A DNA stretch of 64,000 nucleotides from Mastigocoleus testarum BC008 (GTDB lineage Bacteria > Cyanobacteriota > Cyanobacteriia > Cyanobacteriales > Nostocaceae): contig NZ_LMTZ01000118.1 of the NCBI RefSeq assembly GCF_001456025.1, positions 124,001 to 188,000 of the forward strand. The letters run 5' to 3'. Of the stretch, positions 9,192 to 18,425 are shown in pieces; position 1 is the first letter of the stretch; each line of letters opens with the position of its first letter. The notes beneath the pieces were generated by a model that saw only the letters and a list, made by a program, of their open reading frames with translations, was not told where the DNA came from and made no database searches. A program made the translations under genes and the position numbers.

Positions 9192-10502
9192 TTAGACATT
9201 AGGTTCGACTATTGAACCCACGAATAATAAGCTTCCTGTTTTGTTATCCCGAATTGCATAAAAGAAGGGGCGACTAACAATCATTTGAAATGGTTTTTCA
9301 ATAGGAGCAGAAAGTGGTACGACTCCAACAGAAGTAGTAGCTGCAGCTTCTGTACCTTCTTCATTTACTTCTACAAAAGTTTTATGCTTCACTTCAGAAA
9401 TGGCAAGATTATTTCCCATCTCAGAAAAATTTGCTTTCTCTGTAAAAGCTTCCCTCATTCCCAAAGCACTTAATGTTTTGTTGAGAGTAATATCGTACTC
9501 TGTCTTAAAACGTGGTAGACGAATTGAACCTTGCCGTTTCTTAAACTGGGTCATCCATTTACCCCAATTCGAAGCGTTTAAACTTTGATAAAATTCTTGC
9601 AAACTAGAATTTTCCTTGGGTAAAAATACATAAAAGCTGATTCGTTCGTCTTCACCGTAGGGTAAACTTACAGATTGAAATTTTTCAGTTTCGTAGTATT
9701 TGTATTCATCGCTTTGTGACATCATGGGGTGTAGTTTTTGTTTACCTGATGCCAATGTAAAAGGTAATTCTTGGGTTTTTGTGCGATCAAATTCTTTATT
9801 CCAGCTACCTTTAAAATAAATAGCATTGATAAGGAATAATACATCATCGTTGTTTATTCTTTCAAGAATTTTATCTATTTTACCTTGGGTATTTTCTTTT
9901 ACCCATCTATTTACTGTTTTTACTGAGTTGGGATCTTTAAAATTTAGATTGGTAATTTCAGCTTGATAAAAATTCTGATTTCTTTGAAGAAACTCGGGGC
10001 TAAGTTTAAAACCTTGATTTAACCAGAGAGAATTAGCAATATCGAGCTTTACCTTCTCGTCTGGATTGACCAATAATTTTTTCAATTCCGCATAGCCATT
10101 ATTAATCTGTTGTAGGTTTAGACCCTTTAGCTCTAAGGCGTGAGCCATTACTTTTTGGGTCGAACCACTAGCACCGTTGTAGGTCATTGCTAAAACCATA
10201 GCGATGCTGGAAGGAGAAATAAAAATATTTTCTTCCTTTTGTTCTTTAAGAATTTCTGCAAATAATTTAAAGCCAAACTTGGTGTTAGCTGCAACAATTT
10301 TTTGTTCTGGCTTTGTCATTGGGGTTAAAGGTGGAGCTTCTGTATTAGGCAAAGGAGATTCAGCAACAGCACTCGTGCTACCATTTATCTGCGAGTAACC
10401 TAGTACACTCATTAAAACAACGCTAGTTGCTGCTAGTACGTAACGTCTACCAAGACTCACGCCGTAACGCCTTTGAAGAAAATTTGTGCGAGAACTATTC
10501 AT
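9192..10502 (-). CDS. Serpin (serine protease inhibitor), exported
   Basis: From the ATG at 10502 the product is 436 residues. Residues about 19-38 form a hydrophobic signal or anchor after several arginines, so it is probably exported to periplasm or surface. The serpin fold runs from about 68 to the end, with family landmarks NIFISPSSIAMVLAMTYNGA, NAIYFKGSWN and a C-terminal FLFVGS-like strand (SLLFVGSIVEP). The reactive-centre hinge EEGTEAAATTS is intact, as expected of an inhibitory serpin. Counting from the hinge puts P1-P1' at Leu-Ser, suggesting a chymotrypsin- or elastase-like target. An in-frame GTG 21 codons upstream is less likely. Confidence 0.93.
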   Translation of the reverse strand: MNSSRTNFLQRRYGVSLGRRYVLAATSVVLMSVLGYSQINGSTSAVAESPLPNTEAPPLTPMTKPEQKIVAANTKFGFKLFAEILKEQKEENIFISPSSIAMVLAMTYNGASGSTQKVMAHALELKGLNLQQINNGYAELKKLLVNPDEKVKLDIANSLWLNQGFKLSPEFLQRNQNFYQAEITNLNFKDPNSVKTVNRWVKENTQGKIDKILERINNDDVLFLINAIYFKGSWNKEFDRTKTQELPFTLASGKQKLHPMMSQSDEYKYYETEKFQSVSLPYGEDERISFYVFLPKENSSLQEFYQSLNASNWGKWMTQFKKRQGSIRLPRFKTEYDITLNKTLSALGMREAFTEKANFSEMGNNLAISEVKHKTFVEVNEEGTEAAATTSVGVVPLSAPIEKPFQMIVSRPFFYAIRDNKTGSLLFVGSIVEPNV

Positions 10503-10915
10503 TAACTTGTCCAATATCACCACTATTATCGTCACAATCCTGATTTCGACTATGACATTTTCCACGACTTGGCAAGTTAGCGGTTACAGTTTTGGCAACA
10601 ACATATAATATATTGTCAAATTATGAAAAACAATAAATAAATGTATATGAGATTGTCACAAATAATTATTCAGAATAAAACAAGTGTTGTCTAATATAGA
10701 ATTTTGACAACGATCAAGTTATTTAATATTAGTTATAAATTGATTTCAGTAGTAAAATTAGTAGTTATACTATCTTATTTTCCTAATTTTTAAAGTAGCT
10801 ATACTCTTGAAAGGAAATTAATTAGAATTCCGAGTGCCTTAAAAAAATAAAATACTTTTTGCATCAAATATGATGGAAATTATTGTTGTCGTAAAATACC
10901 AAAATTATAGGGTGA
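10503..10915. other. Divergent promoter region between serpin and STAND genes
   Basis: AT-rich spacer between divergently transcribed genes; it must hold both promoters. I see no long inverted repeat or known operator in it. Confidence 0.5.
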
Positions 10916-13402
10916 ATGAGTAATAAAAAAAATGATTTTTTCTCGAACGATATTACTTTTAAACAAGTTTTAGGTCTAGTAGACGAACTAGTCGTTTCTA
11001 AAACTGGTAAACATTTATCAAATATTGAGATATTAGTACTTTTTGGGACTTGGCAGGGAAAAAAATATTCACAAATTGCGGCGGAAAATAATTATACCCT
11101 TGAATATTTGAAAAATGACATTGGGCCAAAACTTTGGCAACTTTTATCTCAAGTTTTATCAGAAAAAGTTACTAAAGCTAATGTTAAAGCTGTTATTCAG
11201 CAGCGAATCTATCAACAAGAACAAAAAGAACTAAAAATGAAAGGGCTAGCCGGTGAAGATGGTTGGCTCAATACAGAAGAAGTTCGTGATGATAGAGAAA
11301 CTACAAGGGAACAAAAATTTCTGTTAGATTCACAGCCTGATTTAATTATACATAGAACTAAAACTCAGTCCGAACAGTCACAGTTCAAACTAAAACATAA
11401 TTTGCCTAATCGCGACCGTGCAGAATTAGTTGGACGGGAATGGGAATTAAACAAACTTCTGGATTTACTTTCGTGGAAAAATCCCAATGCTCGTATTTCA
11501 ATTGAAGGACTAGGTGGGATTGGAAAAACAGCCTTAATTTTGGATGTAGTATATCGTTTTTTGCAAGGTTCAAAAATTTTGCAAGTCTCACAAAAAAATC
11601 TAGTTTGGCAAGATCCTGGAGAAAGTTTGCCTGATTTTGAAGCGATTATCTTTACCAGTGGAAAAACTCAGTATTTTACAGAATGTGGAATTGTGCCCCG
11701 TTGGCGTGGAGAAAAAAACTTTGCTGATATCTTAAAAACAATTGCTCGTATTGTTGGCTGTGAAGGGATATTTACTGACAACTTTGAAGAAAATTATCAA
11801 CAAATATGGAAGCATTTAAGTAACAAACGGACTTTACTAATCATTGATAACTTTGAGAATCTAGAAGAACAGCAAAAAATTCTCAGTTTTCTTTATGAAT
11901 TGCCATCCACAGTTAAAATCGCACTCATAAGTCGAGAAAAAACACCTTTCACAGCAGTCCATCTAACAGGTTTGACTCAAACTGAGACTTTAATATTGAT
12001 TCAAGAACAAGCTAATCAAAACGGTGTTACCTTAGGTTTAGATAAGTCTTTAGAAATTTATAAAATTACTAGTGGTATACCTGCTGCGATTAATTACGCC
12101 ATTCGTCTGCTCTGTGCGGGTTATAGTATTCAATCAATTACTTCCCAGTTAAGAAGCTATCGGGGAGATTATTGCCGCTTTTACTTTGAGGGTTCAATGC
12201 AGCATATTGAAGGACAAACAGCCTATCAACTGTTAATGGCGTTGGCAGTATTTGTTAAACCTCCAACTAAACAAGCAGTATGTGTTGTGGCTGCTATAAA
12301 CGAACATATTGCAGCAAACGATTTAGCCCGCTTACAACAATTATCTTTGATTATTCATCAACAAGGGAGATATGTTATCCAGCCGTTGACCCGTGAATAT
12401 GTACTCTCGAAAATGGCAACAAATCCCCAACTAGCAGCTTTGGTTCGCAATCGTTGGGTTAATTGGTATTTGGACTTTACTCACAAACATGGTGGTAAAG
12501 ATTGGCGTGAGTGGCAAAATTATCAAGATTTAGCTGCTGAATGGGATAACATCACCGAAGTAATTCAATGGTGTATTAAGAAAGAACGTTATGATGATGT
12601 CTGCGAAATGTGGCGTAACGTAAAATGTTACACTTACTCGCAAGGATATCGTCGTCGTAATCGACTCAAGTATTGGGATGCAGCTTTAGGATGGTTGGAG
12701 TGGCTCACTATTAACGCCCAAAAGTTTGAAGATTCAGCAACTTTTATTGAAGTGATAGCCGAACGGGGATGGAAGTTGACTTTAATGGCACAACCTTCAT
12801 GCCTCGCTGCGGCAAATAAATTGTTCACCCAAGCTTGGGGATTGCGCCAATATCAAACAGTTGATTGGCAAGTCAATTTAGCGAATCATATTGCTGTATG
12901 GCATATTCAGCAAAAGCAATTACAAAAAGCAGAACAATGGCTCGAACGTGCTGAAAGTTTACTGGATAGTGAGGAAGTTCCATCATCTATTGCAGTTCGA
13001 TTATCGATAAATATTTCCTACTATAAAGGCGAAATTTACTATAAAACAGGTAATTACAAACTTAGTCAGGAGTTATTTCAACAAATTGTGGATAAAGCCC
13101 AAACTATTGGCTGGCAAAGAGCAATTTGTCTTGCCAAAGATTTTTTAGCAGATATTGCTATTCAAGAAGGCGACTTACATAAAGCACAGTTGCTTTTGAC
13201 AGAAGCTTTGCAAGTCGCTAAGAACAATCAAGATGAATGTACTCAAGCATATACAAAACGCTCTCTAGCAAACCTAGAGCAAAAACGAGGTAATTTAAAA
13301 GTCGCCTGCGATTGGGCAAAACAGGCAGTCAGAGCGTTTGACAAGTTAGGAATGCTCGTGGAGCTACAAGAAACACAAGCTTTAATTCAATTATTTTCCT
13401 AA
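10916..13402 (+). CDS. STAND-type ATPase: N-terminal vMAP-like HTH, NB-ARC, TPR
   Basis: An 828-residue multidomain protein. Residues about 13-95 resemble the helix-turn-helix module found at the N-terminus of vWA-MoxR-associated and related cyanobacterial NTPases (FGTWQGKKYSQIAAE, then KLWQLLS). The NTPase follows: VGREWELNKLLDLL, Walker A GLGGIGKTAL near residue 196-205, Walker B TLLIIDNFENL near 307, and a SREK sensor near 340. The C-terminal third (about 600-828) is helical with TPR-like pairs (NYKLSQELFQQIVDKAQ, DLHKAQLLLTEALQ). Such STAND proteins act as ligand-triggered switches in signalling or defence. The protein has no obvious effector domain, and no vWA or MoxR gene is adjacent. 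Confidence 0.85.
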   Translation: MSNKKNDFFSNDITFKQVLGLVDELVVSKTGKHLSNIEILVLFGTWQGKKYSQIAAENNYTLEYLKNDIGPKLWQLLSQVLSEKVTKANVKAVIQQRIYQQEQKELKMKGLAGEDGWLNTEEVRDDRETTREQKFLLDSQPDLIIHRTKTQSEQSQFKLKHNLPNRDRAELVGREWELNKLLDLLSWKNPNARISIEGLGGIGKTALILDVVYRFLQGSKILQVSQKNLVWQDPGESLPDFEAIIFTSGKTQYFTECGIVPRWRGEKNFADILKTIARIVGCEGIFTDNFEENYQQIWKHLSNKRTLLIIDNFENLEEQQKILSFLYELPSTVKIALISREKTPFTAVHLTGLTQTETLILIQEQANQNGVTLGLDKSLEIYKITSGIPAAINYAIRLLCAGYSIQSITSQLRSYRGDYCRFYFEGSMQHIEGQTAYQLLMALAVFVKPPTKQAVCVVAAINEHIAANDLARLQQLSLIIHQQGRYVIQPLTREYVLSKMATNPQLAALVRNRWVNWYLDFTHKHGGKDWREWQNYQDLAAEWDNITEVIQWCIKKERYDDVCEMWRNVKCYTYSQGYRRRNRLKYWDAALGWLEWLTINAQKFEDSATFIEVIAERGWKLTLMAQPSCLAAANKLFTQAWGLRQYQTVDWQVNLANHIAVWHIQQKQLQKAEQWLERAESLLDSEEVPSSIAVRLSINISYYKGEIYYKTGNYKLSQELFQQIVDKAQTIGWQRAICLAKDFLADIAIQEGDLHKAQLLLTEALQVAKNNQDECTQAYTKRSLANLEQKRGNLKVACDWAKQAVRAFDKLGMLVELQETQALIQLFS

Positions 13403-13809
13403 ATTACGTAAACATGTGAATTAAATTAAATGTGCACTTGTAACATCAAGGATTTCAAGTTTTTTCTAAATCACTTTTGTGATTATTTTCATGAAGTTAA
13501 ATCGTGTCAACTTTTAATTTACATTGGCCGTAAATTAATTTTATGAGCTCTTATAGTTCCAATATTATTTTTCTACTTCTATTAGAGGAAAAAGATTGGA
13601 TTGAGAATTTCGGGTTGCCTTATGTGATCGCAAAACTCACCTTTCCATTCTAAAAATCGATCTAATGCATTTACTTTCAAAATAATTAAAAATACATGAA
13701 CTAGTTAAAAATGGATCCGTCTATCTCTTATAACAAACTAATTACGTAATACTTACCACAATCAGTTAAGTTTACTTTTGTATACAAGTTTATTAAACTG
13801 AAATTCAGA

Positions 13810-13880
13810 GCGGGTAACGCGATTCGAACGCGCGACATTCACCTTGGCAAGGTGACGCTCTACCACTGAGCTATACCCGC
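13810..13880 (-). tRNA. trnG-GCC: tRNA-Gly (anticodon GCC)
   Basis: The minus strand folds into a complete 71-nt cloverleaf: acceptor stem GCGGGTA/TACCCGC, D-arm GCTC-AGTGGTA-GAGC, anticodon stem TCACC/GGTGA around loop TTGCCAA (anticodon GCC), a 5-nt variable loop, and T-arm with loop TTCGAAT. The last T-stem pair is a G-T wobble. The CCA end is not encoded and must be added after transcription. No other tRNA is adjacent. Confidence 0.98.
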
Positions 13881-13950
13881 ATAATCAACCTTTGATAATT
13901 ATTGCAAAGTCAATTTAATTTGTCAAGCGTTGATTGAGAATATTATTTTA

Positions 13951-13999
13951 GGAGGTCAGGAGTTAGGAGTATAGGAGTCAGGAGTCAGGACTTAGAAGT
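13951..13999. repeat. Short GGAGTCA-type heptad array
   Basis: About seven head-to-tail heptads of the GGAGTCA/GGAGTTA family, same orientation as the large arrays at 32031 and 40013. One unit is disrupted (GGAGTATA). Confidence 0.85.
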
Positions 14000-14092
14000 T
14001 CAAACTCCCATATTTACCTTGTAAATCCCCATTAAGTTATTCTCCTGCCTCCTGTTATGGATAAACTAGATAGAAAATATCTAGTTGCCAGC

Positions 14093-14674
14093 TTAGCCCT
14101 TGGGTGGAGTATCTGTGGAAAACTCCCCTAATGCAGCAGTATTGCTAAGAGAAGGCGCTAAAGATTGAGTACTGCTAGGATATGCTTGAGTTCCAGAAGA
14201 ACGCAACTGTCGCATTAAGCTACCCATTTCCAAAGCGTTCATTGCATAATCCCAGCCGTGGTTGCTCTTAATTCCAGCACGTTCCAAAGCTTGTTGCATG
14301 GTATCGGCGGTTAAAACACCGAAAATGACCGGAACTCCCGTTTGAAACGCTGCTGCTGCAATACCTTTTGCCACTTCTGAAGATACGTAATCAAAATGGG
14401 GAGTTTGTCCGCGGATTACTGCTCCCAAACAAATAACTGCGTCGTAACGACCTGAGGTTGCTAATTGTCGAGCAACTAGTGGGACTTCAAAACTACCTGG
14501 AACCCAAACATAATCTACTTGAGAGCCGTTGGGGTTTACGTCAATACCATGACGTTTCAAGCAATCTTGACATCCTGCTAGCAGTTTGTTGGTCACCAGG
14601 TCATTGAAGCGACCAATTACCACTGCAAAATGCAATGGTTCTGCTTGAGTAAAAGTTCCCTCAAAAACTGCCAT
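14093..14674 (-). CDS. ribH: 6,7-dimethyl-8-ribityllumazine synthase
   Basis: This enzyme condenses 5-amino-6-ribitylaminouracil with dihydroxybutanone phosphate in the penultimate step of riboflavin synthesis. The 193-residue protein has the family signatures ARFND-like IGRFNDLVTNKLLAG, VPGSFEVPL, CLGAVIRGQTPHFDYV (containing the catalytic His) and FGVLTADT. The last 30 residues (after MRQLRSSG) form a Ser/Thr/Pro-rich tail longer than in most homologues. It lies 222 bp downstream of psbZ on the same strand, an arrangement I recall from other cyanobacteria. Confidence 0.96.
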   Translation of the reverse strand: MAVFEGTFTQAEPLHFAVVIGRFNDLVTNKLLAGCQDCLKRHGIDVNPNGSQVDYVWVPGSFEVPLVARQLATSGRYDAVICLGAVIRGQTPHFDYVSSEVAKGIAAAAFQTGVPVIFGVLTADTMQQALERAGIKSNHGWDYAMNALEMGSLMRQLRSSGTQAYPSSTQSLAPSLSNTAALGEFSTDTPPKG

Positions 14675-14896
14675 TGTGCGTTAATTAATTCACTATACTT
14701 CTTGCAAATATACATGTGTTTCTCGAAAACGATGGGAACAGAGATTGGAAAACAAGAAAAAATAAAAATTAAGAAACAGTGAATTAGGATCTTTCTCAGT
14801 TGGACCCCATTTCATTAACTCAAGATTTATTTTGTCTTGGGTTTCTCAGTCCCTCTATTCCCATGCTATTTGTATATTTGAATTAGAAGCAGTCGC

Positions 14897-15085
14897 CTAA
14901 ATTACGAAAAAGTTTAATATTCCAACTAACGCTACTAAAAGAACCCAAACTCCAGAACCAATCCAGAGTAATTTTTTTGATTCAACCCAATTTTGAGGAG
15001 TTGCATAAGCAACAGGAACCCCAATTACCATCACGAATGAGAGAGCTACTAAAGCTAATAAAGAAATTTGAAACAGGATAGTCAT
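14897..15085 (-). CDS. psbZ: Photosystem II reaction-centre protein Z
   Basis: A 62-residue thylakoid membrane protein with two transmembrane helices (about 4-26 and 38-60). It starts MTILFQISLLALVALSF and has the characteristic IGVPVAYATP turn followed by W-x-S-K-K-L. PsbZ stabilises the PSII core-antenna interface. I use the ATG at 15085, giving the standard length; an in-frame TTG at 15100 would add five non-conserved residues. Transcription is likely light-regulated, but I cannot identify the promoter. Confidence 0.95.
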   Translation of the reverse strand: MTILFQISLLALVALSFVMVIGVPVAYATPQNWVESKKLLWIGSGVWVLLVALVGILNFFVI

Positions 15086-15192
15086 TTTCCCTTTTCCCAA
15101 AAATGCTTGTTTATTATCAAAGATAAAATATCGTGCAGCACAAATGATACCTATTTATTGATTCTCGCACTCCCAGTGGGCTTTTTCAAGGT

Positions 15193-15372
15193 TGGGGATT
15201 GGGGATAGCACTGCGTGCCCGCCGCAAGCGGCATATGGGGATTAGGGATTGGGGATAGCACTGCGTGCCGCCGCAAGCGGCATATGGGGATTAGGGATTG
15301 GGGATTAGGGATTGGGGTGAGCCCGCGCCTAACGGCGTTAGCGTTAGCGTGGCGTTAGGCATATGGGGATTG
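15193..15372. repeat. GGGGATT heptad array interrupted by GC-rich hairpin modules
   Basis: GGGGATT/AGGGATT heptads are interrupted three times by GC-rich modules. Two modules are nearly identical, beginning AGCACTGCGTGCC and ending with the hairpin GCCGCAAGCGGC followed by ATAT (about 15206-15235 and 15256-15285). The third (about 15318-15363) contains CGCCTAACGGCGTTAGCG and also ends in GCATAT. After each module the heptad phase resumes. A related module lies between kdpB and kdpC. Confidence 0.85.
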
Positions 15373-15426
15373 GGAAATGTTCTACGATCGCGCTACTCTA
15401 ATCAGAATAGAGGTTCATTGCCCGTT

Positions 15427-18141
15427 ATGGATTTAATTCTCTGTCATACAACAGCCGATTTTGATGCTTTGGGAGCAGCAGTCGGGCTCAGACTTTTATT
15501 ACCTGGTAGCAAGATAGTGTTACCTGGAGGTAGTCATCCAGGTGTGCGGGAATTTTTGGCTTTGCATCGCGATGAATATCCCCTAATTGAAAGACGTTCG
15601 GTAAATCCCCATGATATACGTACTCTGGCTGTGGTGGATACTCAACAACGCGATCGCTTAGGAAAGGTTGCAGAGTGGTTTGATTTACCCAATATTAAAG
15701 AAGTAATTGTTTACGACCATCACTTAGAGCAAAAGTTAGATCTTCCTGCGACCAAATCTTATATTTCACGGGTGGGTGCGGTAACAACGTTGATTGTTGA
15801 ACAATTACAGCAGCAGCAAATTTCCCTGACGCCTTCAGAAGCAACGGTGATGGCTTTGGGTATTCACGCTGATACTGGTTCACTAACTTACGACTTGGCG
15901 ACATCGCGGGATGCTTTGGCTTTAGCTTGGCTGATGGAGCAAGGTGCAAGTTTGTCTATTGTTGCTGAGTATGCAGAACCTGGCTTGTCTACAGAATTAC
16001 AACAACTGTTAACCCTTGCATTGGATAATTTGCAAACTCAAGAAATTCGAGGGTATAAAATTGCTTGGGTAACTTTGAATACTGATAATTTTGTACCGGG
16101 ATTGTCTACTTTGGCATCAGAGTTATTGGAATTGACAGAAATTGATGCTTTAATTCTGGTAAATAATATAAAGCAAGATGGTAATAACCGTTTGAGCATC
16201 ATTGGGCGATCGCGAATTAAGAATAGTAACCTCAATGATATTTTCAAGGGATTAGGTGGAGGAGGTCACGCTCAAGCTGCTTCATTAAGCTTGCGGAATG
16301 CAGATGCTAAAACAATACTAAATGAAGTTTTGGAAGAGTTAAGGGCGATTATTCCCCATCCCCCAACTGCTAGGGATTTAATGTCTTCACCGGTACGCAC
16401 GATTCTCCCACAAACTACTATTGAGGAAGCTCATCGCACTTTATTGCGTTACGGACATTCGGGTTTATCAGTAGTTGACGGGAAAAAACATTTGGTGGGA
16501 ATTATTTCTCGACGCGATCTAGATATTGCCCTGCATCACCGTTTCCCCCATGCACCCGTTAAGGGCTACATGACAAAAAATCTTAAGACTATTACGCCAG
16601 ATACTACGCTGCCACAAATTGAGTCCTTGATGGTAACTTACGATATTGGGCGCTTACCGGTATTGGAAAACGAACGCCTAGTTGGTATTGTCACTCGTAC
16701 GGATGTTTTGCGGGAATTACATCAGGAAAGAGAAGCTTCAGAAGGAAGAAACGGAGAAGGAGATAGCGGACTCGTAGAAGATCGAGTTAATTTACCGACT
16801 TTAGGAGAACTACGTTCTCGCCTTGCACCTCCCCTGTGGGAATTTCTCACCAAAGCATCATTGCAAGCAAAGCAACGGGGATGGCATCTTTACTTGGTTG
16901 GGGGAGCAGTACGCGATCTGTTGTTAGCAAATCCCAATGAACCTTTGCTAATTCAAGATATTGACATGGTAGTGGATGGTTTTCACAGTGCTGCTGATGT
17001 TGGTGCTGGGGTAGAACTAGCAAAAGCACTTCAAGAAATTTATCCTAATACCCGTTTGGAAGTTCATGGTTCTTTTCAAACTGCTGCTTTGCTCTGGCGC
17101 AAAGATCCAGTATTGGGTTCTATGTGGGTAGATATCGCAACTGCAAGAACAGAATTTTACCCTTATCCTGCAGCAAATCCAGAAGTAGAAGCTAGTTCTA
17201 TTCGGCAAGATTTATATCGACGGGATTTCACGATCAATGCTCTGGCGTTGCGACTTACACCACCTCGCCCAGGGAAATTGATGGATTTCTTTGGTGGTTT
17301 ATTAGATTTACACGCCAAGCAAATTCGGGTTTTACACGTTAATAGCTTTATTGAAGATCCGACTCGTATTTATCGCGCTGTTCGCTTCGCTGTTCGTCTC
17401 GGTTTTACAATTGAGTGCCAAACTGAAGAATATATCCGTTATGCGATCGAAAGCGGTGTTTACGATCGCACAACGAAGGAAAATCATAAAGCACCAGCTC
17501 TACAAACTCGTTTAAAAGCAGAATTAAAACATATCCTCCAAGCTTCTTACTGGAAAGTTGCTTTACAGTTATTAGGGGACTTGGGAGCATTACAGTGTAT
17601 CCATCCTACACTGAAGTTAGACGACGAACTTTTGCGCCAGTTGCGGTTAATGGAACGTTGTTTGCAACGCTTTGACCCCGAGCAGCAAAGGTTTGTTCAT
17701 TGGCAAATGCGCATAGAAGCAATAATTGCTTTTCTCAAACCAGAATATCGTTACTTAGTGGCTAAAAATCTTCAGTTACAAGATGAAAGTATTAGACGTT
17801 TGCAAAATTTAGCTTCAACCCAAGAAATAGTCTTGGAGTCTTTACCAGAGTGCGATCGCTCCAGCCAAATTGTTAAGCTATTAAGGCATTACGATTTACC
17901 TATGCTGATTTTAATTGCTCTACGCAGTCCGCGTAAAATTAGACAGCAAATTTGGCATTATGCGACTGTTTTAGCAAATGTTCAACCAATTTTTAATGGG
18001 AACGATTTGAAAAAATTCGGTTACAAACCAGGACCAAAATATAAGCAGATTTTAGATGATTTGTTGTCTGCTACTTTGGATGGAGAAATTACCAATAAGA
18101 TTGAGGCAAAAGAGTTTTTAACTAAAAGTTATCCTTTATGA
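15427..18141 (+). CDS. tRNA nucleotidyltransferase/poly(A)-polymerase family protein fused to DHH and CBS domains
   Basis: A 904-residue fusion. Residues 1-310 are a DHH/DHHA1 phosphoesterase module: TADFDALGA, VDTQQRDR, YDHH near 97, GIHADTGS and GGGGHAQAAS. Residues about 315-435 are two CBS repeats. The class II nucleotidyltransferase head starts near 480 (LYLVGGAVRDLLL, catalytic DIDMVVDG, RRDFTINALALR), followed by the tRNA-binding helical tail. Such proteins add C or A residues to tRNA 3' ends. Cyanobacteria split CC- and A-addition between two enzymes, and I cannot tell which this is. The upstream in-frame extension to 15298 is translated repeat DNA, so I start at the ATG 15427. The stop codon is the first base triplet of a heptad array. 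Confidence 0.9.
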   Translation: MDLILCHTTADFDALGAAVGLRLLLPGSKIVLPGGSHPGVREFLALHRDEYPLIERRSVNPHDIRTLAVVDTQQRDRLGKVAEWFDLPNIKEVIVYDHHLEQKLDLPATKSYISRVGAVTTLIVEQLQQQQISLTPSEATVMALGIHADTGSLTYDLATSRDALALAWLMEQGASLSIVAEYAEPGLSTELQQLLTLALDNLQTQEIRGYKIAWVTLNTDNFVPGLSTLASELLELTEIDALILVNNIKQDGNNRLSIIGRSRIKNSNLNDIFKGLGGGGHAQAASLSLRNADAKTILNEVLEELRAIIPHPPTARDLMSSPVRTILPQTTIEEAHRTLLRYGHSGLSVVDGKKHLVGIISRRDLDIALHHRFPHAPVKGYMTKNLKTITPDTTLPQIESLMVTYDIGRLPVLENERLVGIVTRTDVLRELHQEREASEGRNGEGDSGLVEDRVNLPTLGELRSRLAPPLWEFLTKASLQAKQRGWHLYLVGGAVRDLLLANPNEPLLIQDIDMVVDGFHSAADVGAGVELAKALQEIYPNTRLEVHGSFQTAALLWRKDPVLGSMWVDIATARTEFYPYPAANPEVEASSIRQDLYRRDFTINALALRLTPPRPGKLMDFFGGLLDLHAKQIRVLHVNSFIEDPTRIYRAVRFAVRLGFTIECQTEEYIRYAIESGVYDRTTKENHKAPALQTRLKAELKHILQASYWKVALQLLGDLGALQCIHPTLKLDDELLRQLRLMERCLQRFDPEQQRFVHWQMRIEAIIAFLKPEYRYLVAKNLQLQDESIRRLQNLASTQEIVLESLPECDRSSQIVKLLRHYDLPMLILIALRSPRKIRQQIWHYATVLANVQPIFNGNDLKKFGYKPGPKYKQILDDLLSATLDGEITNKIEAKEFLTKSYPL

Positions 18142-18250
18142 GTAATGAGTAATAAGTAATGAGTAATAAGTAATGAGTAATAAGTAATAAGTAATGAGTA
18201 ATAAGTAATGAGTAATGAGTAATAAGTAATGAGTAATAAGTAACAAGTAA
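18139..18250. repeat. TGAGTAA/TAAGTAA heptad array (16 units)
   Basis: Sixteen uninterrupted heptads alternate TGAGTAA and TAAGTAA, the last being CAAGTAA. The first TGA is the stop codon of the nucleotidyltransferase gene. A short copy of the same family lies at 50289-50313. Confidence 0.95.
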
Positions 18251-18337
18251 TGTTAGCGTAAGTAGGGCGCAACAGCACACAGCAGCGATAAAAAATTAAT
18301 AATGTAATTACCATTAGTCCCGAAGAAACGGGAGCGT
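18251..18337. other. Spacer between two different heptad arrays
   Basis: This short segment starts with a GC-richer tract (GTTAGCGTAAGTAGGGCGC) and contains the hairpin TCCCGAAGAAACGGGA near 18319. It sits between the TGAGTAA array and the ATTACCA array, resembling the GC modules found in other heptad arrays of this window. Confidence 0.5.
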
Positions 18338-18404
18338 ATACCAATTACCAATTACCAATTACCAATTACCAATTACCAATTACCAATTACCAATTACCAA
18401 TTAC
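18338..18404. repeat. ATTACCA heptad array (about 9 units)
   Basis: Perfect head-to-tail ATTACCA units ending just before the 3' end of the GMC oxidoreductase gene. The same heptad recurs at about 47740-47780. Confidence 0.95.
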
Positions 18405-18425
18405 TCACATCAAGTTGAACCCGGA

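Larger units (their letters stand above)
13403..14092. other. Intergenic region holding tRNA-Gly and a short heptad array
   Basis: Apart from the tRNA at 13810-13880 and the heptad tract at 13951-13999, I see only AT-rich DNA with no coding potential. Confidence 0.6.

Noticed and set aside
10503..10565. GTG start 21 codons upstream in the serpin gene
   Set aside because: It lacks a ribosome-binding site, and the added residues would precede the basic start of the export signal at the ATG 10502.
15298..15426. N-terminal extension of the tRNA nucleotidyltransferase
   Set aside because: The 43 extra codons are heptad and GC-module DNA; the DHH domain begins directly after the ATG at 15427.
18129..18344. 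71-codon minus-strand reading after the nucleotidyltransferase
   Set aside because: It consists mostly of translated TTACTCA heptads (repeated LLITYYS).
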